A stretch of DNA of 64,000 bases. Source: CAHJXF01 sp038254545 (lineage in GTDB: Bacteria; Pseudomonadota; Gammaproteobacteria; Burkholderiales; Burkholderiaceae_D). Below are positions 18,125-26,773 of the stretch, piece after piece. The position numbers were made by a program, and so were the translations under genes. Numbering within the stretch: position 1 is the stretch's first letter; each line of letters starts with the position of its first letter. Under the pieces are notes generated by a model. It ran no database searches. It was not told the origin of the DNA and saw nothing but the letters and a program-made list of their open reading frames with translations. Location: NCBI GenBank assembly GCA_038254545.1, contig JBBSGB010000013.1, positions 23,691-87,690 on the forward strand. The letters are read 5' to 3'.

Positions 18125-20200
18125 ATGTTGCGTTCAATCGCCGTATTCGTATCGCTGATCGTTTGCGCGTCCACTGCGACTGCGCAGACATCGGGCGTTG
18201 TCGCAACAACGGCTTCCAGTCCTGCAGCCAAACCGCTGCCGCCGGTGGAAACGTTTTTCAAACGGCCCAAGTACACCAGCGTCAGCTTGTCTCCCGACGG
18301 AAAGCTGCTCGCCGCTCTTGTGCCGACCAACGAGCGACGCAATCTTGCGATCATCGATCTCGAGAAGAACAGCGCAACCGTATTGACGCAACTGAAGGAG
18401 CAGGACGTTTCATCCTATCGATGGGTCGGCGATCGCGTACTAGAAATCTCGACGGCCAATCTCACCGACGAGTCCGGCAACGTCGAGATCAAGCAGCGCT
18501 TGCTCGTCGACACGGAAGGACGCGTGTTGCGCGACATGCTGCGTGCGTCGCTACGCGAGAACGTCATGCGCGAAACGGTGCACCTGGCTACCGCCGCCTA
18601 CATGCGGATCATCGAGGTCGTTGATCGCGCCGGCGAAGACCTGATCGTCGAGACCAACGAAAGGAATCGCTACGGCCTCGACGCGTATCGCTTCAATCCG
18701 CGAACCGCCGCGAAAAGCTTGCTGACCGAGGAATCGCCCGGCGACGTCAACAAGTTTGTGGCCGATCACGATAGCCAGGTACGAGTGGCCGCTACGGTTC
18801 CGCGTGGCGCGGTCAAGACCGCACTGTGGTACCGCAGGTCGAATGCGGATCGATGGACGATGTTGCGAGAAACCGATGTCGAGAACGACGACATTCGCCC
18901 GATCGCATTCGATTTCGACAACCGCACGCTCTATGTCTCGGCGCGCTCGAACGCCGAGGGCAAAAGGTTCGGCGTCTACGCCTTCGATCCTGAAACCAAT
19001 CGTCTCGGCAAGGCCGTGTTCGAAAGCGACACGGTCGATGCGGACCGGATCATCTTCGATTACGTGAGCAAGACCGTGGCCGGTGTCGCTGACGATTCGC
19101 TTGCGGGCGTTCACTGGATCGATCCGCAATGGGTCGGCATTCAAAAGGCCATCGATGCCGGCTTGCCGGGGATGCGCAACCGTCTCAGTTGGGGTCGATA
19201 CGCAACCGACCGCGTCGTGGTCACGTCCGAGTCCGAATCGGCTTCGCCGACCTGGTTCATCCTCGATCGCAAGTCGGGCGCGCTACAGGAAACGGCAGTG
19301 AGCCGTCCGTGGCTCAGCGGTGTTCCGCTTTCCACGCGCAAGCTGGTGCACTACAAGGCGCGCGACGGGCTTTCGATTCCGGCTCATCTCACGTTGCCCA
19401 AGGGTGCCGACGAAAAGAATTTGCCGTTGGTGGTGGTCATACACGGCGGACCCTATGTGCAAGGCGGGCACTTCGGATACGACGCTTTCGCGCAGTTCTT
19501 CGCCTCTCGCGGTTATGCCGTGCTCGAGCCCGATTTTCGCGGAACCCGGGGCTACGGCGATGCGTTCTACAAGGCCGGCTGGAGGCAGTGGGGCCTCGCG
19601 ATGCAGGACGATGTGACCGACGGTGTGAAGTGGCTGATCGCCAGCCGGAAGGTCGATGCCGATCGCGTGTGTCTGTTCGGCGGCAGCTATGGCGGGTACG
19701 CGACGCTGTGGGGTCTGGAGAAGGAGCCGCAGATGTTCCGTTGCGGAGTGGCCTTCGTTGCGGTCTCCGATCTCGAAATGATGTTCGACGTCGGCTGGTC
19801 GGACTTCATGCGGGCAGAGCGCGGAAGCGATGCCACGCGGACGTTCACGCGTTGGATCGGCGACCCCGACAAGGATCGCGAAAAGATGCGCGCCGTCTCG
19901 CCGCTCTATCACGCCGACCGCATCCAGGCGCCGCTGTTGCTGGCTTATGGCGCAGCCGACGATCGCGTGCCGTTGATTCATGGCACGCGCATGCGCGCCG
20001 CACTCGACAAATACAACAAGCCATACGAGTGGGTGGTGTACGACGACGAATGGCACGGCTTCAACAAGAACGAGAACCGCTACGATTTCTATCGCCGCGT
20101 CGACGCCTTCCTTGCCAAGAACCTCGCGCCGCGAAGCGCTGCCGTTGCGGCAACCGCCGCATCGTCCCCCGCGGTTTCGGCTGCATCGGCACCGAGATGA
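18125..20200 (+). CDS. Secreted S9-family (prolyl oligopeptidase-type) peptidase, copy 2
   Basis: A 691-residue tandem paralogue of the preceding peptidase. It has a signal peptide (MLRSIAVFVSLIVCASTATA), a propeller-like middle region and a catalytic domain. The triad is predicted as Ser521 (GGSYGGYATLWG), Asp612 (GAADDRVP) and His644 (EWHGFNK). The catalytic halves of the two copies are nearly identical around the Ser while the propeller regions differ, which suggests duplication then divergence in substrate gating. The GGGGGAAG ribosome site supports ATG 18125. An Ala/Ser/Pro tail ends the protein. Its stop overlaps the GNAT start by 4 bp. Confidence 0.92.
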   Translation: MLRSIAVFVSLIVCASTATAQTSGVVATTASSPAAKPLPPVETFFKRPKYTSVSLSPDGKLLAALVPTNERRNLAIIDLEKNSATVLTQLKEQDVSSYRWVGDRVLEISTANLTDESGNVEIKQRLLVDTEGRVLRDMLRASLRENVMRETVHLATAAYMRIIEVVDRAGEDLIVETNERNRYGLDAYRFNPRTAAKSLLTEESPGDVNKFVADHDSQVRVAATVPRGAVKTALWYRRSNADRWTMLRETDVENDDIRPIAFDFDNRTLYVSARSNAEGKRFGVYAFDPETNRLGKAVFESDTVDADRIIFDYVSKTVAGVADDSLAGVHWIDPQWVGIQKAIDAGLPGMRNRLSWGRYATDRVVVTSESESASPTWFILDRKSGALQETAVSRPWLSGVPLSTRKLVHYKARDGLSIPAHLTLPKGADEKNLPLVVVIHGGPYVQGGHFGYDAFAQFFASRGYAVLEPDFRGTRGYGDAFYKAGWRQWGLAMQDDVTDGVKWLIASRKVDADRVCLFGGSYGGYATLWGLEKEPQMFRCGVAFVAVSDLEMMFDVGWSDFMRAERGSDATRTFTRWIGDPDKDREKMRAVSPLYHADRIQAPLLLAYGAADDRVPLIHGTRMRAALDKYNKPYEWVVYDDEWHGFNKNENRYDFYRRVDAFLAKNLAPRSAAVAATAASSPAVSAASAPR

Positions 20201-20667
20201 GCGAGGCGTCGGCCACGCAGGGCGAGCCCATCGAATTTTCGTTCGATTCGGCGCGGCTCGACCTCGACGCCATCCACCGCTTCCTGTCGGACGAGGCGTA
20301 TTGGTCGCTGGGCGTTCCGCGAGCCACGGTCGAGTGCGCGATCGCGCATTCGCTGTGCATCGGCGCCTATCGTGGCGCGCACCAGGTCGGCTTCGCGCGC
20401 CTGGTCACCGACTGCGCGACCTTCGCCTATCTCGCCGACGTCTTCGTCATTGCAAGCGAGCGCGGGCGAGGCATCGCGCAGCGCATGGTTCGCACGCTGC
20501 TCGATCACGAGGACGTGACGGGGCTGCGAAGAATCCTTCTCTTCACCGCCGAGACACACGCGCTTTATCGCGGCCTCGGCTTCTCGGCACTCGCTCGCCC
20601 CGAGCGCGGCATGGAAATCCTGCGGCCGGACAGTTATCGCGGGTCGGCCGCGCACGCTTCGGCCTGA
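20197..20667 (+). CDS. GNAT family N-acetyltransferase
   Basis: A 156-residue GNAT protein with the acetyl-CoA loop in ERGRGIAQRMV, the preceding beta strand YLADVFVI, and LYRGLGFSALARPERGMEI at the C-terminus. The acceptor is unknown. ATG 20197 overlaps the stop of the S9 peptidase (ATGA), so translation is probably coupled. It precedes a PaiB-like gene by 7 bp. The PaiA (GNAT)/PaiB pairing in Bacillus makes a polyamine or protease-regulation role conceivable, though this GNAT is not clearly a PaiA orthologue. Confidence 0.87.
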   Translation: MSEASATQGEPIEFSFDSARLDLDAIHRFLSDEAYWSLGVPRATVECAIAHSLCIGAYRGAHQVGFARLVTDCATFAYLADVFVIASERGRGIAQRMVRTLLDHEDVTGLRRILLFTAETHALYRGLGFSALARPERGMEILRPDSYRGSAAHASA

Positions 20668-20674
20668 CTCTCGC

Positions 20675-21295
20675 ATGTACATCCCAAAGCATTTCGCTCG
20701 TGACGATCGCGCCGAACTGCTCGCGGTCATGCGCGAGTACAACTTCGCGACGCTGGTTTCGACCATAGCCGGCGAGCCCTTCGTGAGCCACGTGCCGGTG
20801 CTTGCGCGCGAAGAGGATGACGGCGGCCTCTTCATCGAAGGCCATGTCGCCGCGGCCAATCCGCATGCGCGCGCGCTCGCCGATGGCGCGCATGCGCTCG
20901 TCATCTTTCAAGGCCCGCATACCTACATTTCTCCGTCGCACTATCGGTCCGAGGGCCGCGTGCCGACGTGGAACTACATCGCCGTCCATGCAAGCGGCAG
21001 GGCGCGCACGATCGACGATGTCGATGGAAAGCTCGCGATCCTCGGGCACCTGATCGCGCATCACGACCCTGTGTTCGCGCCGCGCTTCGCGGCCTTCGAT
21101 ACGCGCCAGCGCGACGTGCTGCTCGCGGCGATCACCGGTTTCGAGATCGCGGTCGACAAGCTCGAAGGCAAGTTCAAGCTCGGCCAGCATCGCCTCGCGG
21201 ACGACCGTCCCAGCCTGCAGGCGAGTCACGAAAGCGGCGGCGAGAACGAGCGCGCTATCGCGCAGTGGATGAAGCAGCTCGGCTACTGGAAGTGA
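20675..21295 (+). CDS. PaiB-like FMN-binding negative transcriptional regulator
   Basis: A 206-residue protein of the PaiB/FMN-binding split-barrel family. Visible signatures are MYIPKHFA at the N-terminus, FQGPHTYISPSHY, VPTWNYIAVHASG and the terminal IAQWMKQLGY. In Bacillus PaiB is linked to repression of protease and sporulation genes; in proteobacteria its role is unproven and it may simply be a flavin/haem-binding split-barrel protein. It lies 7 bp after the GNAT gene and so probably in the same transcript as the two secreted peptidases. Confidence 0.9.
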   Translation: MYIPKHFARDDRAELLAVMREYNFATLVSTIAGEPFVSHVPVLAREEDDGGLFIEGHVAAANPHARALADGAHALVIFQGPHTYISPSHYRSEGRVPTWNYIAVHASGRARTIDDVDGKLAILGHLIAHHDPVFAPRFAAFDTRQRDVLLAAITGFEIAVDKLEGKFKLGQHRLADDRPSLQASHESGGENERAIAQWMKQLGYWK

Positions 21296-21302
21296 TGCGC
21301 GG

Positions 21303-22022
21303 TCAGCGGCCGAGGTTGCGTCGCGCGATCAACTGCCTGATCAACCAGATCGTCGCGAACACCACGATCGCGGCGCAGAGCAGCGCGAAGAAGTGGCGCC
21401 AACTTGGATGTTCAAGCCACTGATCGAATTCCGCGGCCAGCCCTGCGATCAGACCGATCACAGGCACGAGCCCGAGCGCCGTGCCGGCGGCGAAGTCCAC
21501 GAAGCGGATCTTCGACGCACCCGCGATCAAGTTGACGAGCGAATATGAAATCGGCACGAGGCGTATCAACGCCATCGCGATCAGCCCGCGACGTTCGAGC
21601 TGACGGTTCAACGTCTCGATCTTCGAACCGCCGCGTCTGGCCAACCACTCGGTCACGAGATCGCGGCCGGCGAATCGTCCGATCGCGTAGATCAAGGTCC
21701 CGTTGATCAGCGAGCCGACGAACGCGTAGAGCGCGCCGGGCCACGCGCCGAAAGCGATCACGGTCGCGCCGATCAACAAGGTCAGCGGCATCGCGATCAG
21801 TCCCGCGATCACGTACACACCCATCAATGCCAATGGCGCGAGCGACGAGGCGCGCAGCGTGTGTCCCATCGCCACCAGCGCGTGGATGTCGAACGCGTGC
21901 TTGAGCGGCGAGATGCTCCACGCCAGCGCGAGGCCGGCCAACAAGGCGACCACACCTGCGGTCACGATCAGTCGCACGCGCTTGCCACGCGCCAGGCTTT
22001 GGCGATTCCGGAATTCCTGCAT
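21303..22022 (-). CDS. TVP38/TMEM64 (VTT/DedA-superfamily) membrane protein
   Basis: A 239-residue inner-membrane protein with about six hydrophobic segments, starting near residues 17-35. The VTT (SNARE-associated) core is seen in VGSLINGTLIYAIGRFAGRDLV and IRLVPISYSLVNLIAGASKI, followed by LGLVPVIGLIAGL. Members of this superfamily act as lipid scramblases or flippases or in membrane homeostasis; the exact substrate here is unknown. It is convergent with the PaiB-like gene, with 7 bp between the stops. Confidence 0.88.
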   Translation of the reverse strand: MQEFRNRQSLARGKRVRLIVTAGVVALLAGLALAWSISPLKHAFDIHALVAMGHTLRASSLAPLALMGVYVIAGLIAMPLTLLIGATVIAFGAWPGALYAFVGSLINGTLIYAIGRFAGRDLVTEWLARRGGSKIETLNRQLERRGLIAMALIRLVPISYSLVNLIAGASKIRFVDFAAGTALGLVPVIGLIAGLAAEFDQWLEHPSWRHFFALLCAAIVVFATIWLIRQLIARRNLGR

Positions 22023-22079
22023 CGGCGCAGTCTATAGCCTGCGGCCGTAGCGCCTTTCGCGGCGTAGTCTGCGGCATCG

Positions 22080-22892
22080 TCACGTCGGGTACATCTGCTT
22101 GATGAAGCTCTTGTCCGGTGTCGAGAGCTTGGTGTTCTCCGGGGTCGGCTTGTGGTCGAGGAACAGGCTCGCGTCGAACTGATACAGCATGATCGAATTG
22201 ATGTCGAAGGCCGATGCGGCAATCCCTTTCGGACTGTACTTCTGCAGGATGTTCGAATCGATCTCGGCCTTGCTCCAATTGTTGGGCGGCCCCGAGAACG
22301 CGGCATAGACAGCCGCCTTGTCCCACTTGAGTTGTTCGGTCGGGCTCTGGTGTTCATGGATGCAGCCGAGCGCATGCCCGAACTCGTGAACCACGACGCG
22401 CCGGTATTCGGTCGCCGACGTATTGTCCTGGAGCCATCCGAAATTCATCGTCGGCTGGTCGGTCGGAAAATATTTCTTCACGAGGCAGTCGGTGCCCACC
22501 GCAGACCACGATCCCGGGTCGGCCTTGAACGAGATGCGAACCTCCGATTGGGGATCGTTGCCGAAGACAAGCAGCACGTTCGCGAACTTCTCCCAGGTTT
22601 TTGCCTGCGCCTGTACCTTGGCCTTCTGGGTGGGCGAGCCATCGAGAAAGCGACAGCGCAGCTTCTTCGCCTTCGGCCACTTCTTGACCGAGATCAGCGC
22701 CATCCGCGCCACGTGAATGGTGTTCGCATCGAGTTCATGCATCGGCGCGCCGCGCGTGAGATTGCGCGCCACGATGACACCGGCCTCGTGACCCTCATCG
22801 ACGCTCGCATCCATGCCCGGCGGCACGACGCGATCGATGCACGTATGCATGTGCCAGGTGGGTGAAAGGCCGGTCTTCTTCGCTGTGCTCAT
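22080..22892 (-). CDS. M12A astacin-like (metzincin) zinc metalloprotease without signal peptide
   Basis: A 270-residue protein with the full metzincin zinc site, HEFGHALGCIHEHQSP. Ligands are His169, His173 and His179, and the general base is Glu170. A Met-turn, SIMLYQF (Met235), lies at the expected distance. No N-terminal signal peptide is visible (MSTAKKTGLSPTW is polar), so it seems cytosolic or exported by another route. The roughly 100 N-terminal residues may be a propeptide-like region. AAGGGG six bases before ATG 22892 favours this start over ATG 22898. It lies 90 bp downstream of the hydrolase-caspase fusion on the same strand and is probably cotranscribed with it. Confidence 0.88.
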   Translation of the reverse strand: MSTAKKTGLSPTWHMHTCIDRVVPPGMDASVDEGHEAGVIVARNLTRGAPMHELDANTIHVARMALISVKKWPKAKKLRCRFLDGSPTQKAKVQAQAKTWEKFANVLLVFGNDPQSEVRISFKADPGSWSAVGTDCLVKKYFPTDQPTMNFGWLQDNTSATEYRRVVVHEFGHALGCIHEHQSPTEQLKWDKAAVYAAFSGPPNNWSKAEIDSNILQKYSPKGIAASAFDINSIMLYQFDASLFLDHKPTPENTKLSTPDKSFIKQMYPT

Positions 22893-22981
22893 GTGCATCC
22901 CCTTTGCAGACGGCGTCGCGATTGACTCGAACCGTCGATGGGCGCGACGCGTATCGCCACCGGCGTTGCTGCGAAATCCTT

Positions 22982-24802
22982 CTACGATCGCTTCTTCGTT
23001 GCGACTTTTTTCTGCGGTGCGCGCTTCATTGCTTTCTTCGTGGCCACGGCGCCGAGTTGCCACGGAATCTCCTGGCTCAGCACTGCCTTCGCACCCACCA
23101 GTTGCGGCGTCTGGTCGTAATTCAGGCGCTTCAACTTGGCTGCTGTTTCGGCAAGCAGGTCGTGATAGTCGAGATTGGCGCGACGGATGTCGCGACTCGC
23201 GCGCAGGCCGTGCACGAGGCTGTAGGTGAAGGCGCCATACGAGGTTGCGCCGTCTCGATATTCGAACGAAAGCTGATCGACGTCGCAGGCCTCGACGATC
23301 ACCGGCAGGTAAGGCCCGCGATGTCCGAGCGCCGCGCGACGTTTCTCGTATTCGCGCTTGGGAAGCGTCCGCAGATCGACGCCGCGACCGAAGCGCTGCG
23401 TCGCGCCGTTGCGGCCGAGAAAAGCCTTGCCCTTGTCCGAGTCGGCCAGTGCCTGGTTGGGCGAGCCGAAGTCGCGTGGAACCCACATCTTTTCGAGCGC
23501 ATTCCAGCGCAAGGCGCGATGGCGCACGTCGTCGGGCGGCGTGATGCCGCGCACGCGCGCGCCGCCTTCCCGCGTCATGCCGCCCGAATGACAGCAATCG
23601 AAGATCGCGACGAAGTGACTGTCGTAGGGCAACTGCGAATAGAGATTGCAGAACTGTCGGTCGGTGATCGCGCGCTCGAGGCTCCAATCGAAGTCCCACG
23701 GCACCAGCGTCTCGACCACGCGGTCGGGCCTGCCTTGCGCGCCATAGATCGGCATCTGCGCGCCGTGACCCGAATAGAACAGCACACGCTGGTCGTTGTC
23801 TTCGACGCCATCGAGCAGCCAGTGCAGTCGTTCGAGGATGCCTGCCGCGGTCGCGCGCGAATCGAGCACGACGCGTATGTCCTCGGACTGGAAGCCGCAC
23901 TCCTGCAGCAGCGAGCTCATCAGGAACACATCGTTGACGCAGCCTTCGAGTCGATTGGCCGGATCGGGGTATTCGTTGATGCCGATCAGGAGCGCGCGCT
24001 TGTCGGGCGCTCGGGTCGCGCGGTTGAAGGCGCGCGCCGCGGATACCAGTGCCCTGGGGATCGCGCCTTGCATGGTTTGCGTCAACGTGGCGATCGTCTC
24101 GGGACGGCCCAGATACCACTCGGCGTTATGGCTGAGCACGTCACCCGGCACGTCGAATGGCGTGAGGACCTGCGTGAACGCCGGGTCGGCGATCGACAGC
24201 GGGCACGTGAACACGCGATCATCGGGATTGAAGAGATGGAACCAGTGCTTCGCGGGGATCATGCGGATGTATCCGGCGAACACATCGCGCACCGAGGGGT
24301 GGCCGATCTGCGAACCGAAGGTCGCGAAATACTTTCCGCGGATGGCCTCGGGGTTGCGCGCGAACGCGTCGTAGGCGATCAGCGAACCGAGGCTGTGCGC
24401 GCACACGACGTCGTAGTCGTTGGCAGCCATTGCCTTCAAAACCGCGCGGTTGGCCTGGGTGCGCAGGCTTTCTTCGGCCGACCACTGGACGATCATGCCG
24501 GCGGTCCAGCGCAGTTGCTGCGGGAAGTCGAGAAAGCCGCGTGCGCCCCCGAGCGCGCCACCGATCCCGTGCGTGAGATAGCTCGCGAGCAGTTCGCTGA
24601 TCGCCGCCGCATAGGTTCCGAAGTTGAGCTCGGCCTTGTCGAACAAGTCGTCGTATTCGACGAAGTCGATCAGCGGTTGCGCCGCAGGTTCGGCATGCTG
24701 CAGCGAGTTCGTGATCGCATCGACCCACAGTGATCGATAGCCCGCATCGAGTTCCTTGTGCCCGACCCCATGAACACAGAGGATGCGCAATGACGACGCC
24801 AT
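22982..24802 (-). CDS. Fused alpha/beta-hydrolase and caspase (C14, metacaspase-type) protein
   Basis: A 606-residue two-domain protein. Residues 1-260 form an alpha/beta-hydrolase: the LRILCVHGVGH oxyanion strand, nucleophile Ser137 in AHSLGS, and a likely Asp194 or Asp195 and His225. Residues 267-560 form a caspase/metacaspase domain. The opening strand is RALLIGINEYPDPANRLEGC, the catalytic His346 lies in YSGHGA and the catalytic Cys404 in FDCCHSGG. A p10-like end matches YLPVIVEACDVDQLSFE and GAFTYSLVHGLR. The C-terminus is a Lys-rich tail. There is no signal peptide. GGGGAG lies upstream of ATG 24802. Metacaspases cut after Arg/Lys; a lipase or esterase fused to one suggests a sensor or effector role, which is inference. 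It is followed by the metzincin gene. Confidence 0.92.
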   Translation of the reverse strand: MASSLRILCVHGVGHKELDAGYRSLWVDAITNSLQHAEPAAQPLIDFVEYDDLFDKAELNFGTYAAAISELLASYLTHGIGGALGGARGFLDFPQQLRWTAGMIVQWSAEESLRTQANRAVLKAMAANDYDVVCAHSLGSLIAYDAFARNPEAIRGKYFATFGSQIGHPSVRDVFAGYIRMIPAKHWFHLFNPDDRVFTCPLSIADPAFTQVLTPFDVPGDVLSHNAEWYLGRPETIATLTQTMQGAIPRALVSAARAFNRATRAPDKRALLIGINEYPDPANRLEGCVNDVFLMSSLLQECGFQSEDIRVVLDSRATAAGILERLHWLLDGVEDNDQRVLFYSGHGAQMPIYGAQGRPDRVVETLVPWDFDWSLERAITDRQFCNLYSQLPYDSHFVAIFDCCHSGGMTREGGARVRGITPPDDVRHRALRWNALEKMWVPRDFGSPNQALADSDKGKAFLGRNGATQRFGRGVDLRTLPKREYEKRRAALGHRGPYLPVIVEACDVDQLSFEYRDGATSYGAFTYSLVHGLRASRDIRRANLDYHDLLAETAAKLKRLNYDQTPQLVGAKAVLSQEIPWQLGAVATKKAMKRAPQKKVATKKRS

Positions 24803-24931
24803 GCCAGCTCCCCGCGGCCACTGGTTCTCGCGAGAGCGCGAGGCGCGTGGGTTATCGCTTCTGATTTCGGGCGAGCATAGGCGTAGGCGCGCGGCGGGGT
24901 CAATGCTTCGCGCTGCCGGTGATGCCTCGGC

Positions 24932-25177
24932 TCAGGCTTTGGAATGGCTGGTGCGAGATCCCCGAAGACGCGTCAATCCCTCGGCAGACACGCAGACAAG
25001 GGCGGCGCTCCCGGCTTCGTGTTTTCGATCGATGAAGCCGCGCGAATTGGCCTCCTCCCAGATAGGGAGTCTTGGACACGACGTTCGCCAGGCTTCCATG
25101 ACCTCGGAATACATGCGCGGTTCACGAGCTAACCATTCCAGAAGATCGAGAATCAGGGGCTCGACGGCATCTTGCAT
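24932..25177 (-). CDS. Small conserved protein downstream of livF
   Basis: An 81-residue soluble protein beginning MQDAVEPLILDLLEWLAREP. The core EVMEAWRTSCPRLPIWEEA looks like a conserved family I have seen as an uncharacterised proteobacterial protein. The C-terminal SAEGLTRL resembles the last helix of a small winged-helix fold. GGAG five bases before ATG 25177 decides the start. It sits 34 bp after livF on the same strand, so it probably ends the liv transcript. The function is unknown. Confidence 0.7.
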   Translation of the reverse strand: MQDAVEPLILDLLEWLAREPRMYSEVMEAWRTSCPRLPIWEEANSRGFIDRKHEAGSAALVCVSAEGLTRLRGSRTSHSKA

Positions 25178-25211
25178 AGGGGCTCCGCTATTCGCCCACT
25201 CGTTCACCCAC

Positions 25212-25952
25212 TCATTCGCCCAAGTATGCCGCTCGCACCTTGGGGTCGTCGAGCATCTGCTTCGCGTCGCCCGTCATCGTGATCAGGCCCGACTCCATCA
25301 CATAGCCGCGATCGGCCGATTGCAGCGCGAGTCGTGCGTTCTGCTCGACCAGGAGGACCGTCATGCCCTGCGATCGGATCTCGCGAACCACTTCGAAGAT
25401 CTTCTCGACCATCAGCGGCGACAGGCCCATCGAGGGCTCATCGAGCAAGAGGAGACGCGGTTTCCCCATCAAGGCGCGCGCCATCGCGAGCATCTGCTGC
25501 TCGCCGCCCGACATCGTGCCGGCCAGTTGCGTCGCGCGCTCCTTCAAGCGCGGAAAGGTCACGAACATGCGCTCGATGTCCGCACGGATGTCGGCCTCGT
25601 CGTTGCGCACGTATGCGCCCATGCGCAGATTCTCGACGATGCTCATGCGCGCGAATACGCCGCGGCCTTCGGGAACCATCGCGAGGCCATCGCGCAACAT
25701 CTGATGTGTCGGCTTGCCCGCAATCGCGTTGCCCAGATAATGAATCTCGCCGCCGGCCGGCGGCAGCAGACCCATCACTGCCTTGAGCGTGGTGGTCTTG
25801 CCCGCACCGTTGGCGCCGACCAGTGTGACCAGTTCGCCCGAACGGATCTCGAGATCGATACCCTTGACGGCCTTGATGCCGCCATAGCTGACGCGCAGCC
25901 CGTCAATCGAGAGCATCGTCTGGGCGTGCGTGGTTTGCGGAAGGGCTGCCAT
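25212..25952 (-). CDS. livF: Branched-chain amino acid ABC transporter ATP-binding protein LivF
   Basis: Cytosolic ATPase of the HAAT (Liv) importer. The 246-residue product has Walker A GANGAGKT, the Liv-type Q-loop region GLAMVPEGRGVFARM, the signature MSGGEQQ and Walker B LLLLDEPSMGL. The ATG overlaps the livG stop (ATGA). The set livH-livM-livG-livF is complete here, with the binding protein encoded beyond putA. Confidence 0.96.
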   Translation of the reverse strand: MAALPQTTHAQTMLSIDGLRVSYGGIKAVKGIDLEIRSGELVTLVGANGAGKTTTLKAVMGLLPPAGGEIHYLGNAIAGKPTHQMLRDGLAMVPEGRGVFARMSIVENLRMGAYVRNDEADIRADIERMFVTFPRLKERATQLAGTMSGGEQQMLAMARALMGKPRLLLLDEPSMGLSPLMVEKIFEVVREIRSQGMTVLLVEQNARLALQSADRGYVMESGLITMTGDAKQMLDDPKVRAAYLGE

Positions 25953-26770
25953 CAGTGCGCGCCTCCGGCGCCCAGATAAGCCTCGATCACCGCGGGATTC
26001 TTCTGCACGTCGGCGGGCACGCCTTCGGCGATCGGCTTGCCGTAGTCGAGCACGGTGACGCGGTCGCAGAGACCCATCACGAGCTTGACGTCGTGCTCGA
26101 TCAGCAAAATGGTGCGGCCGTCGTTGCGAATGTTCACCAGCAGTTCGCGCAGCGACAGCTTCTCGGTCGCGTTCATGCCGGCCGCGGGTTCGTCGAGCGC
26201 CAGCAGCTTGGGATCGGTCGCCAGCGCGCGCGCGATCTCGAGGCGGCGCTGGTCGCCATACGACAAGGTCCTCGCGCGATAGTCCGCGTAACGCGCGATG
26301 CCCACGTAGTTGAGCAGGTCCATCGCGCGGATGCGGATCGCGGTCTCTTCGCGCCGCGCGCCGGGTGTGCGCAACACGGCGCCGATCACGCCTGCATGGG
26401 TGCGCACGTGGCGGCCCACCATCACGTTCTCGATCGCGGTCATTTCGCCGAACAGGCGGATGTTCTGGAAGGTGCGCGCGATGCCGGCCTTGGCGACTTC
26501 GTGCGGCGCCGACGGCGAGTAGGGTGCGCCGTCGAGTTCGAACGACCCGGAGTCGGGTTGGTAGAGCCCGGTGATGACGTTGAAGAAGGTCGTCTTGCCG
26601 GCGCCGTTCGGACCGATCAGTCCATAGATCATGCCCTGGCGGATCGTGACACCCACGTCCGAGAGCGCCTGCAATCCGCCGAAGCGCTTGTTGACGCCCT
26701 TCACCGAGAGCAGCACGTCGGCTCTCGCGCGTGCGGACGCCCCTGCAGTCGAAGTGGCGACGGACTCCAT
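25952..26770 (-). CDS. livG: Branched-chain amino acid ABC transporter ATP-binding protein LivG
   Basis: Second ATPase of the Liv importer, 272 residues. Walker A is GPNGAGKT. The LivG-specific ARTFQNIRLFGEMTAIENV follows, with signature LSYGDQRRLEIARAL (YGDQ instead of SGGQ, as in LivG) and Walker B LLALDEPAAGMN. About 18 Ala/Ser/Arg residues at the N-terminus precede the domain. It is separated from livM by 3 bp. Confidence 0.96.
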   Translation of the reverse strand: MESVATSTAGASARARADVLLSVKGVNKRFGGLQALSDVGVTIRQGMIYGLIGPNGAGKTTFFNVITGLYQPDSGSFELDGAPYSPSAPHEVAKAGIARTFQNIRLFGEMTAIENVMVGRHVRTHAGVIGAVLRTPGARREETAIRIRAMDLLNYVGIARYADYRARTLSYGDQRRLEIARALATDPKLLALDEPAAGMNATEKLSLRELLVNIRNDGRTILLIEHDVKLVMGLCDRVTVLDYGKPIAEGVPADVQKNPAVIEAYLGAGGAH

Positions 26771-26773
26771 TGC

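Noticed and set aside
22080..24119. The metzincin read as a single 679-residue protein extending upstream
   Set aside because: The extra N-terminal part is an out-of-frame shadow of the caspase gene; the metzincin has its own ribosome site at 22892.
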